Shown here in pieces: positions 42,349 through 54,186 of a stretch of 64,000 nucleotides of DNA (its first letter is position 1; each line of letters starts with the position of its first letter). Source of the DNA: Actinopolymorpha cephalotaxi (GTDB lineage Bacteria; Actinomycetota; Actinomycetes; Propionibacteriales; Actinopolymorphaceae); NCBI RefSeq assembly GCF_013408535.1, contig NZ_JACBZA010000001.1, positions 5,974,850-6,038,849 on the forward strand, written 5' to 3'. The translations under genes were made by a program, and so were the position numbers. The notes under the pieces were generated by a model. It was given only the letters and a program-made list of their open reading frames with translations, searched no databases and was not told the DNA's origin.

Positions 42349-42914
42349 ATCAGCCCAACGGGAACACTCCGCCGCCGCCCGGCCAGGACCGGCGCGAGGA
42401 GGTGCTCCCGTGCGGCCGCGACATGGGGACGGTGTACGACCACCTCACCGACGGCGGCTTGGACGACCACGAGTTGTCGTGCCCGCACTGCCGGGGCGCC
42501 GCGGCGGAGTTCGCACCGGTGCTGCAGGCCGCGGAACTCCTGCGGGACGAGCCCGCCGAGCCGCCTCCGGGGTTCGTCGACTCGATCATGGCCCGCATCC
42601 ACGCCACCCGCAGCCGAAGCTGGCGGTTGTCGCTACCCGCCGAACACCCCCTGCACCTCGCCATCACCGAACACGCGGCCGCGACCGTGCTGGCCGCCGC
42701 GGCGAGCGAGGTCGCGGGCGTCACCGTCAACCGCTGTCACTTCCCCGAACGCGGCGACCCGACGAGGCTGCAGATCAACCTCACCCTGCGCCAGCGGACA
42801 CCGGTGTCACAGATCGTGGAACGTGTCCGGAAGGCGGTGCGCTCGGCCGCCCGGCGGCAGCTCGGACTGGAGCTGAACGCGATCGACGTCCGGGTGGACG
42901 ACATCCACCTGTGA
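42339..42914 (+). CDS. Anti-sigma factor candidate: zinc-binding ZAS-like motif fused to Asp23-like domain
   Basis: 191 residues. Residues 30-51 (TVYDHLTDGGLDDHELSCPHC) contain His44-x3-Cys48-x2-Cys51, the zinc-binding motif of ZAS anti-sigma factors. No membrane helix is visible. Residues about 100-191 form an Asp23-like domain (AAATVLAAAASEVAGVTVNRCHF, RLQINLTLRQRTPVSQIVERVRKAVRSAARRQLGLELNAIDVRVDDIHL); the ending VDDIHL parallels VGDIHLP of the first Asp23 protein. The overlap with the sigma gene supports a sigma/anti-sigma pair. Inference: the Asp23 domain links sigma release to the state of the membrane-attached Asp23 layer. Confidence 0.78.
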   Translation: MAIDQPNGNTPPPPGQDRREEVLPCGRDMGTVYDHLTDGGLDDHELSCPHCRGAAAEFAPVLQAAELLRDEPAEPPPGFVDSIMARIHATRSRSWRLSLPAEHPLHLAITEHAAATVLAAAASEVAGVTVNRCHFPERGDPTRLQINLTLRQRTPVSQIVERVRKAVRSAARRQLGLELNAIDVRVDDIHL

Positions 42915-42946
42915 CGGCACCTTCGTAGTCACCGGTGCCCGCTCGG

Positions 42947-43600
42947 TCAGGACGAGCCGCCACCAGGTCGTACGGACGCCAGCAGTTTGGCCGCGAACCG
43001 GGGCAGGTGCGGGTCCAGAGTGCCCGGCGGCTCGTCGGCCACCTCGTCCACCCGCACCCACCTGATGCCGTCGAACTCGGTCGCGTCGTAGGAGACGATC
43101 GACGATCTCGGCAGGCCGAGGACATACCAGAGACTCACGTCGGTGTGCGGGCCGGCACCGCGGGTGCGGGTCACGGTGACGAAGAACGGCCGGTCGCCGG
43201 GGAGACCGGGCAGGTGGGAGGGTGCGGCCGCGACGTTGAGCTCCTCGAGGCACTCTCGTACGACCGTCTCCCACGGGTCCTCGCCGGGTTCGACGTGTCC
43301 TCCTGACGGCAGCCAGAGCCCGGCCTTGCGGTGGGCGACCAGCAGCAGCTCCAGCCGGGTCTCGTCGACCACGACGAAGTAGCTCACCAGGTGGGGGTCC
43401 GGGACGTCCGGCTTCGCGGTCCGGTAAGCCGGGGCGCCGCCGGCCAGCCAGTCCAGGACCGTCTGCCGGTGGGCCTGCTCGGTCTCGTCCCACGGGCGGA
43501 TGCCCTCGACCAGGCCGACCAGGTGCTGCCGGGACGTGGTCGTCGTCTCGGAAGGCGCGACGTCGTACGCGCGTCGCCCGATGTCTTTCGCACTGGTCAC
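42947..43600 (-). CDS. NUDIX hydrolase
   Basis: 217 residues. The Nudix box is complete (GGHVEPGEDPWETVVRECLEELNV), matching GX5EX7REUXEEXGU except for the last glycine. These enzymes hydrolyse nucleoside diphosphates linked to other groups; the substrate is unknown. GTG 43600 is the best start in a longer open frame; there is no strong ribosome site. It is convergent with the anti-sigma gene, 32 bp apart. Confidence 0.9.
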   Translation of the reverse strand: MTSAKDIGRRAYDVAPSETTTTSRQHLVGLVEGIRPWDETEQAHRQTVLDWLAGGAPAYRTAKPDVPDPHLVSYFVVVDETRLELLLVAHRKAGLWLPSGGHVEPGEDPWETVVRECLEELNVAAAPSHLPGLPGDRPFFVTVTRTRGAGPHTDVSLWYVLGLPRSSIVSYDATEFDGIRWVRVDEVADEPPGTLDPHLPRFAAKLLASVRPGGGSS

Positions 43601-43731
43601 GCCGACACCGTATCGACGGCCGCCGACCGCACCTCCGCATTGACGGTGCCAGCCACACCGGCGGGCATGGCGATGACGCTGACATGCGGACGCGGAACGG
43701 TTCGACGCGTGTTGCCGAGCGGGCGGGTTCC

Positions 43732-44331
43732 CTAGCGCTCCGGCAGCGTCGGGTGCGCAGGCGTGGGGGCGATGTCGACCATGGTGCTGGTGATCGCCCA
43801 GCGCTCGTGGTCCCGCCAGGCTCCGTCGATGTACAGCAGCTCGGGCGAGTAGCCCTCGTGCCGGAAGCCGACCCGACGGACGAGGTTCAAGGAGGCGTGG
43901 TTGCCGGGCTGGATCTGGGCTTCGAGCCGGTGCAGCCGTAGCTGCTCGAACGCGTAGCGCACCACCAGTGTGAGCCCTTCGGTCAGGTATCCCCGGCCGG
44001 CGGTGGGGGCGAAGGCGGCGTAGGAAACGGACCCGGACTGGAACCGTCCGCGAATGATGCTGTTGAGGTTGACCACGCCGGCGATGGCCCCGCTGCCGCG
44101 TACGCAGATCGCCACCGCCTCCTCGTGCGGCTCCGCGTACCGCGCGAGGTAGGCCCGGAACCGCTCCGGCGTGGACGGCAGCGCCATCCACGGGTGGTGC
44201 AGGTCCACGCTGGCGCTCACCAGGTCGAGGAACTCGTCCTGGTCATCTGCGGTGAGATGCCGCAGGGTCACCCGGTGGGAGGCGCCCGGTCGGTTGGCCA
44301 CCTGAAAGACGTCTGTCGCCCCATCGTTCAC
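43732..44331 (-). CDS. GNAT-family N-acetyltransferase (RimJ/RimL-like)
   Basis: 199 residues. GNAT core: VTLRHLTADDQDEFLDLVSASVDLHHPW, AIAGVVNLNSIIRGRFQSGSVSYAAFAPTAGRGYLTEGLTLVVRYAFEQLRLHRLEAQIQPGNHASLNLVRRVGFRHEG (acetyl-CoA pyrophosphate loop GRGYLTEG and the C-terminal RRVGFRHEG). Acceptor unknown. GTG 44331 is used because the extended frame lies in repetitive upstream sequence. Confidence 0.9.
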   Translation of the reverse strand: MNDGATDVFQVANRPGASHRVTLRHLTADDQDEFLDLVSASVDLHHPWMALPSTPERFRAYLARYAEPHEEAVAICVRGSGAIAGVVNLNSIIRGRFQSGSVSYAAFAPTAGRGYLTEGLTLVVRYAFEQLRLHRLEAQIQPGNHASLNLVRRVGFRHEGYSPELLYIDGAWRDHERWAITSTMVDIAPTPAHPTLPER

Positions 44332-44486
44332 GGACGGGAGAGTACCGAGCACTCCTGGCGGCACCCGCTGCCCGGGCGGCCAACTGGCACGCGGAGGGCA
44401 CGCGGAGGGCACGCGGGGCGGTTTCGGTCATCCGGCCGGAGCGGCCGGTGAGGGCCTTGGGTGGCCTGACCTGGGGATTCGTACGA
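44332..44486. other. Degenerate flank repeated upstream of tRNA-Ala
   Basis: Gene-free. Contains an 11-bp tandem repeat (GCACGCGGAGG, 44387-44397 and 44398-44408, plus a partial third copy) and a stretch (about 44410-44486) that resembles 45950-46029, the sequence directly 3' of the intact tRNA-Ala gene: shared blocks include GGGCACGCGG, GGTCATCCGGCC/GGTCATTCGGCC and TGGCCTGACCTGG. It reads as the original 3' flank of the tRNA. Confidence 0.55.
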
Positions 44487-44532
44487 GTGGAGACGAGGGG
44501 ACTCGAACCCCTAACCCCTGCCTTGCAAAGGC
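44487..44532 (-). pseudogene. Truncated tRNA-Ala 3' part; presumed attachment-site repeat
   Basis: 46 bases identical to 46030-46075, covering the T-arm, variable loop and anticodon stem-loop of tRNA-Ala(TGC). After 44532 the match ends abruptly (CACTCACC here against AGTGCTCT in the intact gene). The D-arm and 5' acceptor strand are missing and no CCA is encoded. A displaced tRNA 3' end of this kind marks one side of an integration into a tRNA gene. Confidence 0.85.
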
Positions 44533-44808
44533 CACTCACCCGCTCACGCTCATTCAGCGTGGATTGTTCCCGCGTCGAACACCAGGCGGCTTGACCGTGG
44601 GTTACCGACACAGACCAAGGTCATCCCCTGCTTGGGGCACGCGGGGGGGACGGAGACGGTCGCGAGGCCATGCCATTGCCTCGCGAGGTGGGGCCACGCC
44701 TAGATTGTGCAGACACGACTGGCGTGGGTGGGCGTGACCACCGGGGAGTGAAGGTCGGGGCATCGTCCGCCTGGGTGCCCCTTGCCGATGAGACGAGGAG
44801 ACGCCTCC

Positions 44809-45678
44809 GTGACCGTCCGCCACCGGATCCTGCACCTGTCCGACACCCACCTGAACAGTCCTGACGTCGATGCCTCCGCGGCGCTGGCGCGCATCCTGTA
44901 CGACGCCCGCTTCGTGCCGAAGGTGGATTTGGTCGTCGTGAGTGGCGACATCGCCGACGACGGTTCCACCGAAGGTTGCGCGGGCGTGCGGGAGCAAGTG
45001 GGCCGGTTCTGCGCCGAGCGAGGCATTCCGCATGTCTACTGCACGGGCAACCACGACACCCGAGAGGCGTTCGCGGCCGCCCTTGGCTCCGGGCACCTGG
45101 CGGCCGACAGCACCGACATGGGCACGACTATGGCGGGCGCGTCCGGCGAGCGCGCCGCCGTAAGCATCGTTGCTGGGCTGCGTGTGGTCACACTGGACAG
45201 CCTCGTGCCCGGCCACGTACACGGGCATCTCGACCCGGGCCAGCTGGTCTGGCTGCGTGAGGTGCTGGCTGAACCCGCTGCGGCGGGCACGGTGCTCGTG
45301 CTGCACCACCCACCGATCGCCGTGCCCACCTCTCCGATCATGGACACCGTGAATCTGCGTAACGCCGGTGATCTCGCCGATGCGGTACAGGGCACCGATG
45401 TCCATGCGATCCTGTGCGGTCACTTCCACCTGCAGCTGTCCGGCCTGCTGCGGGGCATACCGGTGTGGGTCACACCCGGCGTAGTCACCCGCATCGACTT
45501 CACCGCTCCGCCGCGGTGGGAACGCGCGGTGGTGGGCGCCGGGGCCACCGTGGTCGATCTCGGTGGCCCGGCTTCCCCGCTCTTCCACGTGCTGCACGCC
45601 CGCGACCCGCGTGCCGGCGAGCAGGTGTACCTCGTCGACGCGGTGTCGGGCGAGGATGTCGTCGGCGAGAAGCCATGA
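44809..45678 (+). CDS. Metallophosphoesterase, CpdA-like 3',5'-cyclic-nucleotide phosphodiesterase family
   Basis: 289 residues. All five metal-binding motifs of calcineurin-like phosphoesterases occur in order: HLSDTHL, VVVSGDIADDG, CTGNHDT, VLHHPPIA and CGHFHLQL. The family hydrolyses cAMP or other phosphodiesters in the cytoplasm. GTG 44809 has GAGGAG upstream. It is the only gene between the truncated and intact tRNA-Ala sequences, so it was probably carried in by the element. Confidence 0.92.
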   Translation: MTVRHRILHLSDTHLNSPDVDASAALARILYDARFVPKVDLVVVSGDIADDGSTEGCAGVREQVGRFCAERGIPHVYCTGNHDTREAFAAALGSGHLAADSTDMGTTMAGASGERAAVSIVAGLRVVTLDSLVPGHVHGHLDPGQLVWLREVLAEPAAAGTVLVLHHPPIAVPTSPIMDTVNLRNAGDLADAVQGTDVHAILCGHFHLQLSGLLRGIPVWVTPGVVTRIDFTAPPRWERAVVGAGATVVDLGGPASPLFHVLHARDPRAGEQVYLVDAVSGEDVVGEKP

Positions 45679-46027
45679 TGGAGTGCCAGGTCGTACTCCG
45701 CCGAACCCGTACACCGCCGACCGGCCCGGTCCAGCAGGTTGCGTCCGGCAGCCATGGCTCCAGCACAACCCACTCGCCGTCGTAGCCGGTTCATGAGCCG
45801 GGCATCGCGGCATGCGCGAAAGAGAATGATCGGACGCGGACCGACGCGCTGCAGCGGGCTGCTTTCGGATCGGCTGCGAGGGTCCTGGGCTCGGTCCTGC
45901 TCCGCGGCGGACCTGACGGAGGACCGGAAGGGGTCCGCGACCGGTGAGGGGCACGCGGAGCGGTTGTTGGTCATTCGGCCAAAGTCACCAGCGAGGGCTT
46001 TGGATGGCCTGACCTGGTGTTGTGTGG
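45679..46027. other. Gene-free right part of the tRNA-Ala element
   Basis: 349 bp with no credible gene; frames reading into the tRNA give typical mis-annotated peptides. The last 80 bp (about 45950-46029) resemble 44410-44486. No integrase, excisionase or inverted repeats are visible. Confidence 0.5.
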
Positions 46028-46103
46028 TGGTGGAGACGAGGGGACTCGAACCCCTAACCCCTGCCTTGCAAAGGCAGTGCTCTGCCAGTTGAGCTACGCC
46101 CCC
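46028..46103 (-). tRNA. tRNA-Ala (anticodon TGC)
   Basis: Acceptor GGGGGCG/CGTCTCC (with G-T pairs), D-arm AGCTCAACTGGCAGAGC, anticodon stem CTGCC/GGCAG with loop TTTGCAA giving TGC, T-arm AGGGG-TTCGAGT-CCCCT, discriminator A and encoded CCA. Its 3' 46 bases recur at 44487-44532. Neighbouring tRNA-Ile and DLW-39 are in the usual actinobacterial order beside gyrA. Confidence 0.97.
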
Positions 46104-46142
46104 GGGATCGGCGCCGAAGCGCCGGAGCGCCGAGCCGGTCGG

Positions 46143-46283
46143 TCAGTGGGCGCCACCGGAGGGCGGGACCGGGTCGGTTGCCTCCGCCCAGAGGTTCTGC
46201 TCCGCCTTGTCCGCCTGCAACCGCTTGTACGCGAACCAGCCACCGGCGATCGCGACAGCGGCGAGGAGTGCCTTCTTGATCAT
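46143..46283 (-). CDS. DLW-39 family small membrane protein
   Basis: 46 residues starting MIKKALLAAVAIAGGWFAYK, one transmembrane helix, then QADKAEQNLWAEATDPV, which contains the family's DLW-like motif (here NLW). ATG 46283 follows GGAGG. Such 39-50-residue proteins are always found between the tRNA genes near gyrA in Actinobacteria. Function unknown. Confidence 0.88.
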   Translation of the reverse strand: MIKKALLAAVAIAGGWFAYKRLQADKAEQNLWAEATDPVPPSGGAH

Positions 46284-46390
46284 CGGTAGCCTCCTTGAAC
46301 GACACCGGCCTGGGATGACCACATCCCTGCGGGTGGTCGACACGGGCACGACATCGCTGCCGTGTCGCTTGTGTCGACCGCTCGGGTGAG

Positions 46391-46464
46391 TGGGCCTAAC
46401 TGGACTTGAACCAGTGACCTCTTCCTTATCAGGGAAGCGCTCTAACCGTCTGAGCTATAGGCCC
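46391..46464 (-). tRNA. tRNA-Ile (anticodon GAT)
   Basis: Acceptor GGGCCTA/TAGGCCC, D-arm AGCTCAGACGGTTAGAGC, anticodon loop CTGATAA giving GAT, T-arm CTGG-TTCAAGT-CCAG, discriminator A. CCA is not encoded, unlike the other two tRNAs in the window. Located downstream of gyrA and the DUF3566 gene. Confidence 0.97.
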
Positions 46465-46599
46465 GGGCGCCGACGAACGTTACCGCAACCCTAGCGTCCC
46501 GCCCAAACCGGTTCGACGCGGGTACCACCCAAGGAACAGGGCGCGACCGGACGGTCCCGGAGATCACCGAAGGCACTCACCGGGCTCGGCCCCGACGCG

Positions 46600-47226
46600 T
46601 CACTCGTCCTCGGCGAGCGTGACCTCCAGGCCACCCAGCAGGCTGGCGGACAGGTTGTAGAGGAACGCACACAGCGTGGCGATCGCGGTGATCAGGATGA
46701 CGTCGACCACGCAGATCAGCGCGGTGAACCCGAGGACCCGCTGCAGCCCGATGTAGTCCTCGAGGTTGAACCGGGTCTCCGAGGCGCTGCCCAGCACGTC
46801 GGTGATCGTCCGGCTGATGGAGTCGTACACGCCGGCCGCTTGGAGGACGTACCAGACCACGCTCACTGCCACGACGGTCACGATCGCGAACGCGATGGAC
46901 AGCAGGAACGCCGTCTTCATCACCGACCACGGGTCCAGTCGGACCGCCCGGAGCCGGGCCCGGCGCACACGGGTGCGCGGGTCCGGCGGCGGCTGCGGCG
47001 CGGCCAGGATCCGCTGACGGAGCCCGTTGCGCTCCCGGATCGCCGCCGGGTCGGTCGGCCGGTTGGGTGCGGGCCGCCTCAGGTCGGGGCGCGGCGGCGC
47101 CGTACGCGGGGTGCCATCCGGGCCGTTCTGGGCCTTATGCCCAGAACGGTTGCTCTGGCCAGCTCCGCCCCCGGTCGAGGGGATGACTTGGGTAGCGGAA
47201 TCGTCAGGCCCGCCGTTCCGTGTCAC
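46600..47226 (-). CDS. DUF3566 transmembrane protein
   Basis: 208 residues: a disordered Pro-rich N-terminus (about 1-85), then two membrane helices (about 104-131 and 164-195) and the family segment [19 protein letters not shown]. The C-terminus is [12 protein letters not shown]. The gene lies immediately 3' of gyrA (GTG start overlaps the gyrA stop by GTGA), as Rv0007 does in M. tuberculosis. Function unknown. Confidence 0.93.
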   Translation of the reverse strand: MTRNGGPDDSATQVIPSTGGGAGQSNRSGHKAQNGPDGTPRTAPPRPDLRRPAPNRPTDPAAIRERNGLRQRILAAPQPPPDPRTRVRRARLRAVRLDPWSVMKTAFLLSIAFAIVTVVAVSVVWYVLQAAGVYDSISRTITDVLGSASETRFNLEDYIGLQRVLGFTALICVVDVILITAIATLCAFLYNLSASLLGGLEVTLAEDE

Positions 47227-49817
47227 GTGCTGTCCTCCTGGCTGTCAGCCTGGTCCTGCCCGGCCGGACCGTCGGTAGGTCCATCATCAGCGGGCAGGTC
47301 GTCGGCCGTCTCCGGTTTCCCGTCGTCCCCAGCATCGTCCTCGGTGTTCCGGGCAATGGCAACGACCGAGTCTCCCTCGCGAACGCCGGCGAAGATGACG
47401 CCCATGGTGTCACGCCCCTTCGCCGCCACATCTGTCACCGGGCTTCTGGTCACCTGTCCGCTGGCTTTGACGGACAGAACCCGGTCCCCGTTGCTTACCA
47501 CGATTGCCCCGACGAGGGATCCTCGGGCGTCGGAAATCCGCATCGCCTTGATTCCCAGTCCGCCGCGGCCCTGCCGGCGGTACTCGGTCACGGCGGTCCG
47601 CTTGGCGTAGCCACCGTCGGTCACCGTGAAGACGTACTGGCCCTCTTCCTCCCCGGCTCGGATCACCGCCATCGACAACAGTTCGTCACCGTCGCGGAAC
47701 CGCATCCCGGTCACGCCGGACGTAGCCCGGCCCATCGGCCGCAACTGTCCGTCATCGGCCACGAAACGTACCGCCTGCGCCTTGCGGGAGACCAGGAGGA
47801 GCTCGTCTTCTGCATGGACCAGCTCCGCGCCGATCAGCTCGTCGTCCTCGTCCCGGAAGTTCAGGGCGATCACCCCGGCCGCGCGGTTGGAGTCGTACTC
47901 TCGCAGCGGGGTCTTCTTGACCAGGCCCTTCTTGGTCGCCAGGACGAGGTACGGGAACTGCTCGTAGTCGGCGATCGCCAGCACCTCGGCGATCTCCTCG
48001 TCCGGCTGGAACGACAGCAGGCCGGCGACGTGCCCGCCCTTTGCGTCGCGTGCCGACTCGGGCAGCTCGTACGCCCGGGCGCGGTAGACCCGGCCACGGT
48101 TGGTGAAGAACAACAGCCAGTGATGGGTGCGGGTCACGAACAGGTGGTTGATCACGTCGTCGCCCCGCAGCGACGCACCTCGCACGCCCTTCCCGCCGCG
48201 CTTCTGGCTGCGATAGAGATCGCTACGGGTGCGCTTGGCGTAGCCACCCATCGTGATCGTGACCACGACCTCCTCGTCCGGGATGAGGTCGGCCGCGGTG
48301 AGGTCGCCGTCGGCGGGGATGATCTGCGTACGCCGGTCGTCGCCGTAGCGGTCGACGATGGAGGTCAGCTCCTCGGCGACGATCCGCCGCTGCCGCTCCG
48401 GCGAGGCGAGGATGTCCTTGTAGTCGGCGATCCGGGCCTCGAGTTCGGCCAGCCGCTCCAGGATGGCCTGGCGTTCGAGCGCGGCCAGCCGGCGCAGCTG
48501 CATGTCGAGGATGGCCCGCGCCTGGATCTCGTCGATCTCCAGCAGCTCGATCAGCCCGGTGCGGGCGTCGTCGGCCGACGGGCTGCGCCGGATCAGCGCG
48601 ATGACCTCGTCCAGGGCGTCCAGCGCCTTGGCCAGGCCGCGGTAGACGTGCGCATCCTCCTCGGCCTTGCGCAGCCGGAAGCGGGTGCGCCGCTGGATGA
48701 CGTCGATCTGGTGGTCGATCCAGTGGGAGAGGAACAGGTCGAGGGAGAGCGTGCGCGGGATCCCGTCGACGAGCGCCAGCATGTTGGCGCCGAAGTTGTC
48801 CTGCAGCTGGGTGTGCTTGTAGAGGTTGTTGAGGACGACCTTCGCGATCGCGTCCCGCTTGAGGACCACGACCAGCCGCTGGCCGGTGCGGGAGGAGGAG
48901 TCGTCGCGTACGTCGGCGATGCCGGTGACCTTGCCGGAGTCGGCGAGCTCGGCGATCCGCAGAGCGAGGTTGTCCGGGTTGACCTGGTAGGGCAGCTCGG
49001 TGATCACCAGACAGGTGCGGCCCTTGCTGTCCTCCTCCACGTCGACCACCGCGCGCATCGTGATCGAGCCGCGGCCGGTGCGGTAGGCGTCCTCGATCCC
49101 GCGGTTGCCGACGATGAGCGCGCCGGTCGGGAAGTCCGGGCCGGGAATGCGCTCCATCGCGGCCGCGAGGATCTCCTCCCTGGTGGCCTCCGGGTGCTCC
49201 AGCGCCCACAGCGCCGCCGAGGAGACCTCACGCATGTTGTGCGGCGGGATGTTGGTCGCCATCCCGACCGCGATCCCGGCCGAGCCGTTGATCAGCAGGT
49301 TGGGGAAGCGGCTGGGGAGTACGACCGGCTCCTGCCCGCGGCCGTCGTAGTTGGGGCGGAACTCGACGGTGTCCTCGTCGATGTCACGCACCATCTCCAT
49401 GGCCAGCGGGGCCATCCGGCACTCGGTGTACCGCATCGCGGCCGGCGGGTCGTTGCCGGGCGAGCCGAAGTTGCCCTGCCCCTGCACCAGCGGGTGCCGC
49501 TTGGTCCACGGCTGCGCCAGACCGACCAGGGTGTCGTAGATCGCGGAGTCGCCGTGGGGGTGGTACTGACCCATCACGTCACCGACGACGCGCGAGCACT
49601 TGGAGAAGCCCCGGTCGGGGCGGTACCCGCCGTCGTACATGGCGTACAGCACGCGGACGTGCACGGGCTTCAGCCCGTCGCGGACATCCGGCAGCGCCCG
49701 GCCCACGATCACGCTCATGGCGTACTCGAGGTAGTTGCGCTGCATCTCCGCCTGGAGATCGACGGGGTTGACCCTGGAGGGGGGTGGGGGCGGAGCGGCG
49801 GTGGTGTCTTCGGTCAC
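47223..49817 (-). CDS. gyrA: DNA gyrase subunit A
   Basis: 864 residues. Breakage-reunion domain with catalytic Tyr130 (AMRYTECRM), quinolone-resistance region [12 protein letters not shown] with Ser91 and Asp95 unmutated (sensitive-type residues by E. coli comparison), and the C-terminal beta-pinwheel with repeated GYAKRT-type motifs. The GyrA-box region is present as [10 protein letters not shown]. It introduces negative supercoils together with GyrB. GTG 49817. gyrB lies 97 bp upstream. Confidence 0.98.
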   Translation of the reverse strand: MTEDTTAAPPPPPSRVNPVDLQAEMQRNYLEYAMSVIVGRALPDVRDGLKPVHVRVLYAMYDGGYRPDRGFSKCSRVVGDVMGQYHPHGDSAIYDTLVGLAQPWTKRHPLVQGQGNFGSPGNDPPAAMRYTECRMAPLAMEMVRDIDEDTVEFRPNYDGRGQEPVVLPSRFPNLLINGSAGIAVGMATNIPPHNMREVSSAALWALEHPEATREEILAAAMERIPGPDFPTGALIVGNRGIEDAYRTGRGSITMRAVVDVEEDSKGRTCLVITELPYQVNPDNLALRIAELADSGKVTGIADVRDDSSSRTGQRLVVVLKRDAIAKVVLNNLYKHTQLQDNFGANMLALVDGIPRTLSLDLFLSHWIDHQIDVIQRRTRFRLRKAEEDAHVYRGLAKALDALDEVIALIRRSPSADDARTGLIELLEIDEIQARAILDMQLRRLAALERQAILERLAELEARIADYKDILASPERQRRIVAEELTSIVDRYGDDRRTQIIPADGDLTAADLIPDEEVVVTITMGGYAKRTRSDLYRSQKRGGKGVRGASLRGDDVINHLFVTRTHHWLLFFTNRGRVYRARAYELPESARDAKGGHVAGLLSFQPDEEIAEVLAIADYEQFPYLVLATKKGLVKKTPLREYDSNRAAGVIALNFRDEDDELIGAELVHAEDELLLVSRKAQAVRFVADDGQLRPMGRATSGVTGMRFRDGDELLSMAVIRAGEEEGQYVFTVTDGGYAKRTAVTEYRRQGRGGLGIKAMRISDARGSLVGAIVVSNGDRVLSVKASGQVTRSPVTDVAAKGRDTMGVIFAGVREGDSVVAIARNTEDDAGDDGKPETADDLPADDGPTDGPAGQDQADSQEDST

Positions 49818-49914
49818 TGGACCTGTTCCTTCGCACTACGGTCGTCAGCGGGGGACGACGCGAGGTGTCCGGTCGAACCGGTGGACGGGTGGCTGGGCGT
49901 CGCGACGAGGTTCA

Positions 49915-52311
<2,397 letters not shown>

Positions 52312-53064
52312 TCAGCCGTAGGTGTCCCGGGGTCCCCGTCCGTCGCGGACGCTGCGCAGACCCCGCTGCCAGCTGGGCGCCGACGGGCCGAGGACGACCA
52401 CCCGCCGGACGGTCCCGTCACCGAGTTCCTCGTTCAGCCGCCGCACCAGGCTCGGAGCGAGCAACCGCACCTGGGTCGCCCAGGCGGTCGAGTCGGCCCG
52501 GACGGTCAGCTCCGCGTCGACGTACCGCTCCGCCCGGCAGTGGGCGGCGACGTCCGGCCCCACGATGTGGTCCCAGCGGGCGAGTGCCCCGGCGACGGCC
52601 ACGTCGGTGGTCCAGCCGCGTTCGTTGACCAGCCTCCCGATGGTGGAGTCGAGCGCCTGCGGGTCGCGGTCGTCGGGGCCGGCGCCGGACCTGGTGGTCC
52701 GGGTCGTGTTTCCAGCGCGGGAACGCCGGTCGCCGGCGCGACCCGAGCCGGACCGCCCGCCCCGGCGGCCGCCGCCGATCACGGGGCGCGCCAGGGCGGC
52801 CGCGACCGCCCGGGCCAGTTCGAGGCCGGAGGGATTCCAGGTCGCGTCGCCGTCGTCGGGTGAGCGGGGCCCCTCCTGAGCGTCAGTACGCCGGCCGGCC
52901 GGATCCGGGGCTTCACCGTCGACCCCGTCGGCACCGTCACCGGGGTCACCGGGGTCGACGGGACCCGCGGAGTCGACGGAGTCGAGAGAGTCCGCAGCGT
53001 CGAGAGGCCCGGTCAGGTCGGCCGGAGCGGCGCGTTCTGGCAGGTCAGGCGGCTCGGTCGGCAT
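52312..53064 (-). CDS. dciA: DciA (DUF721) replicative helicase operator/loader
   Basis: 250 residues. The N-terminal half is acidic and disordered (repeated [12 protein letters not shown]-like units); the C-terminal DUF721/DciA domain (about 140-245) carries [27 protein letters not shown] and [43 protein letters not shown]. DciA loads DnaB helicase in bacteria without DnaC. Its ATG lies 20 bp inside the recF end. Position recF-dciA-gyrB is typical. Confidence 0.93.
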   Translation of the reverse strand: MPTEPPDLPERAAPADLTGPLDAADSLDSVDSAGPVDPGDPGDGADGVDGEAPDPAGRRTDAQEGPRSPDDGDATWNPSGLELARAVAAALARPVIGGGRRGGRSGSGRAGDRRSRAGNTTRTTRSGAGPDDRDPQALDSTIGRLVNERGWTTDVAVAGALARWDHIVGPDVAAHCRAERYVDAELTVRADSTAWATQVRLLAPSLVRRLNEELGDGTVRRVVVLGPSAPSWQRGLRSVRDGRGPRDTYG

Positions 53065-54166
53065 GTTCGACCCTCCCGTCCGCGACGACGTAGCGCGCCC
53101 CGGCCAGCTGCTCCGGGACGTCCTCGGCCACGGCGGCGGTGACCAGCACCTGTTCCGCGCCCGCCACCAGACCTGCCAGCCGGCGCCTGCGTCCGGCGTC
53201 GAGTTCGGCGAACACGTCGTCCAGGATCAGCACCGGCTCACCGCCGTCACTGCACAGCAGGTCGTACGCCGCCAGCCGCAGCGCCAGCGCCACCGACCAC
53301 GACTCGCCGTGGCTGGCGTACCCCTTCGCCGGGAACTCGCCGAGGCTGAGGACCACGTCGTCGCGGTGCGGACCGACCAGGGAGACGCCGCGGCGTACCT
53401 CCTCGTCCCGGCGTTCGGCCAGCGCGGCGGTGACGTCGTCGGCCAGCGCGGCGGCGGTGACCTGGTCACCGAGGTCGGCGGAGCTGCGGTAGTCGAGCCG
53501 GACCTCCTCCTGCGTGGGCGAGACGTGGGCGTACGCCTTCGCCACCAGCGGGCGCAGCAACTCGAGCGTGGCCAGCCGGGCCGCGAGCAGCTCCCCACTG
53601 AGCCGGGCCAGGTGTGAGTCCCACGCGTCCAGCGTGCGCAGTGCCCCGGAGGACGCCTGCGCGGCCGTCTTCAGCAGGGTGTTCCGCTGACGCAGCACCC
53701 GGTCGTAGTCCTGTCGTACGCCGGAAAGACGTGGCGCGCGAGCCACCATCAGCTCGTCCAGGAACCGCCGCCTGGTGTCCGGGTCACCCTTCACCAGAGC
53801 GAGGTCCTCGGGTGCGAACAGGACCGTACGGAGAACGCCGAGAACGTCCCCCGGACGGGAGACCGGCGACCGGTTGAGCCGGGCCCGGTTGGCGCGCCCG
53901 GGCGTGACCTCCAGCTCGATCAGTGCGTGCCGGGCGTCGCGGACGACGTCCCCGCGGACGATCGCCCGGGTGGCGTCGGCGCGCACCAACGGCGCGTCGT
54001 GCGGCACCCGGTGCGATCCGAGAGTCGCGAGGTAGCCGACCGCCTCCACGAGATTGGTCTTGCCCTGGCCGTTCTGGCCCAGAAACACCGTGACTCCGGG
54101 TTGGAGGTCGAGTTCGACCGTGGCGTAGTTGCGGAAGTCGGTGAGGGAGAGGTGCGCGACGTACAC
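53045..54166 (-). CDS. recF: RecF: DNA repair and replication-gap ATPase
   Basis: 373 residues. Walker [10 protein letters not shown], Walker [13 protein letters not shown], signature [12 protein letters not shown] and the RecF N-terminus [14 protein letters not shown]. Loads RecA at gaps with RecO/RecR. GTG 54166 is chosen as the conserved start. The end overlaps dciA by 20 bp, and gnd lies 21 bp upstream. Confidence 0.97.
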   Translation of the reverse strand: MYVAHLSLTDFRNYATVELDLQPGVTVFLGQNGQGKTNLVEAVGYLATLGSHRVPHDAPLVRADATRAIVRGDVVRDARHALIELEVTPGRANRARLNRSPVSRPGDVLGVLRTVLFAPEDLALVKGDPDTRRRFLDELMVARAPRLSGVRQDYDRVLRQRNTLLKTAAQASSGALRTLDAWDSHLARLSGELLAARLATLELLRPLVAKAYAHVSPTQEEVRLDYRSSADLGDQVTAAALADDVTAALAERRDEEVRRGVSLVGPHRDDVVLSLGEFPAKGYASHGESWSVALALRLAAYDLLCSDGGEPVLILDDVFAELDAGRRRRLAGLVAGAEQVLVTAAVAEDVPEQLAGARYVVADGRVEHADRAA

Positions 54167-54186
54167 GGCAGGGTGTCGGGATCGAC

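Noticed and set aside
45739-46092. 117-codon frame running through tRNA-Ala (ending GLEPLTPALQRQCSAS)
   Set aside because: A common mis-annotation: the peptide is a translation of the tRNA antisense strand.
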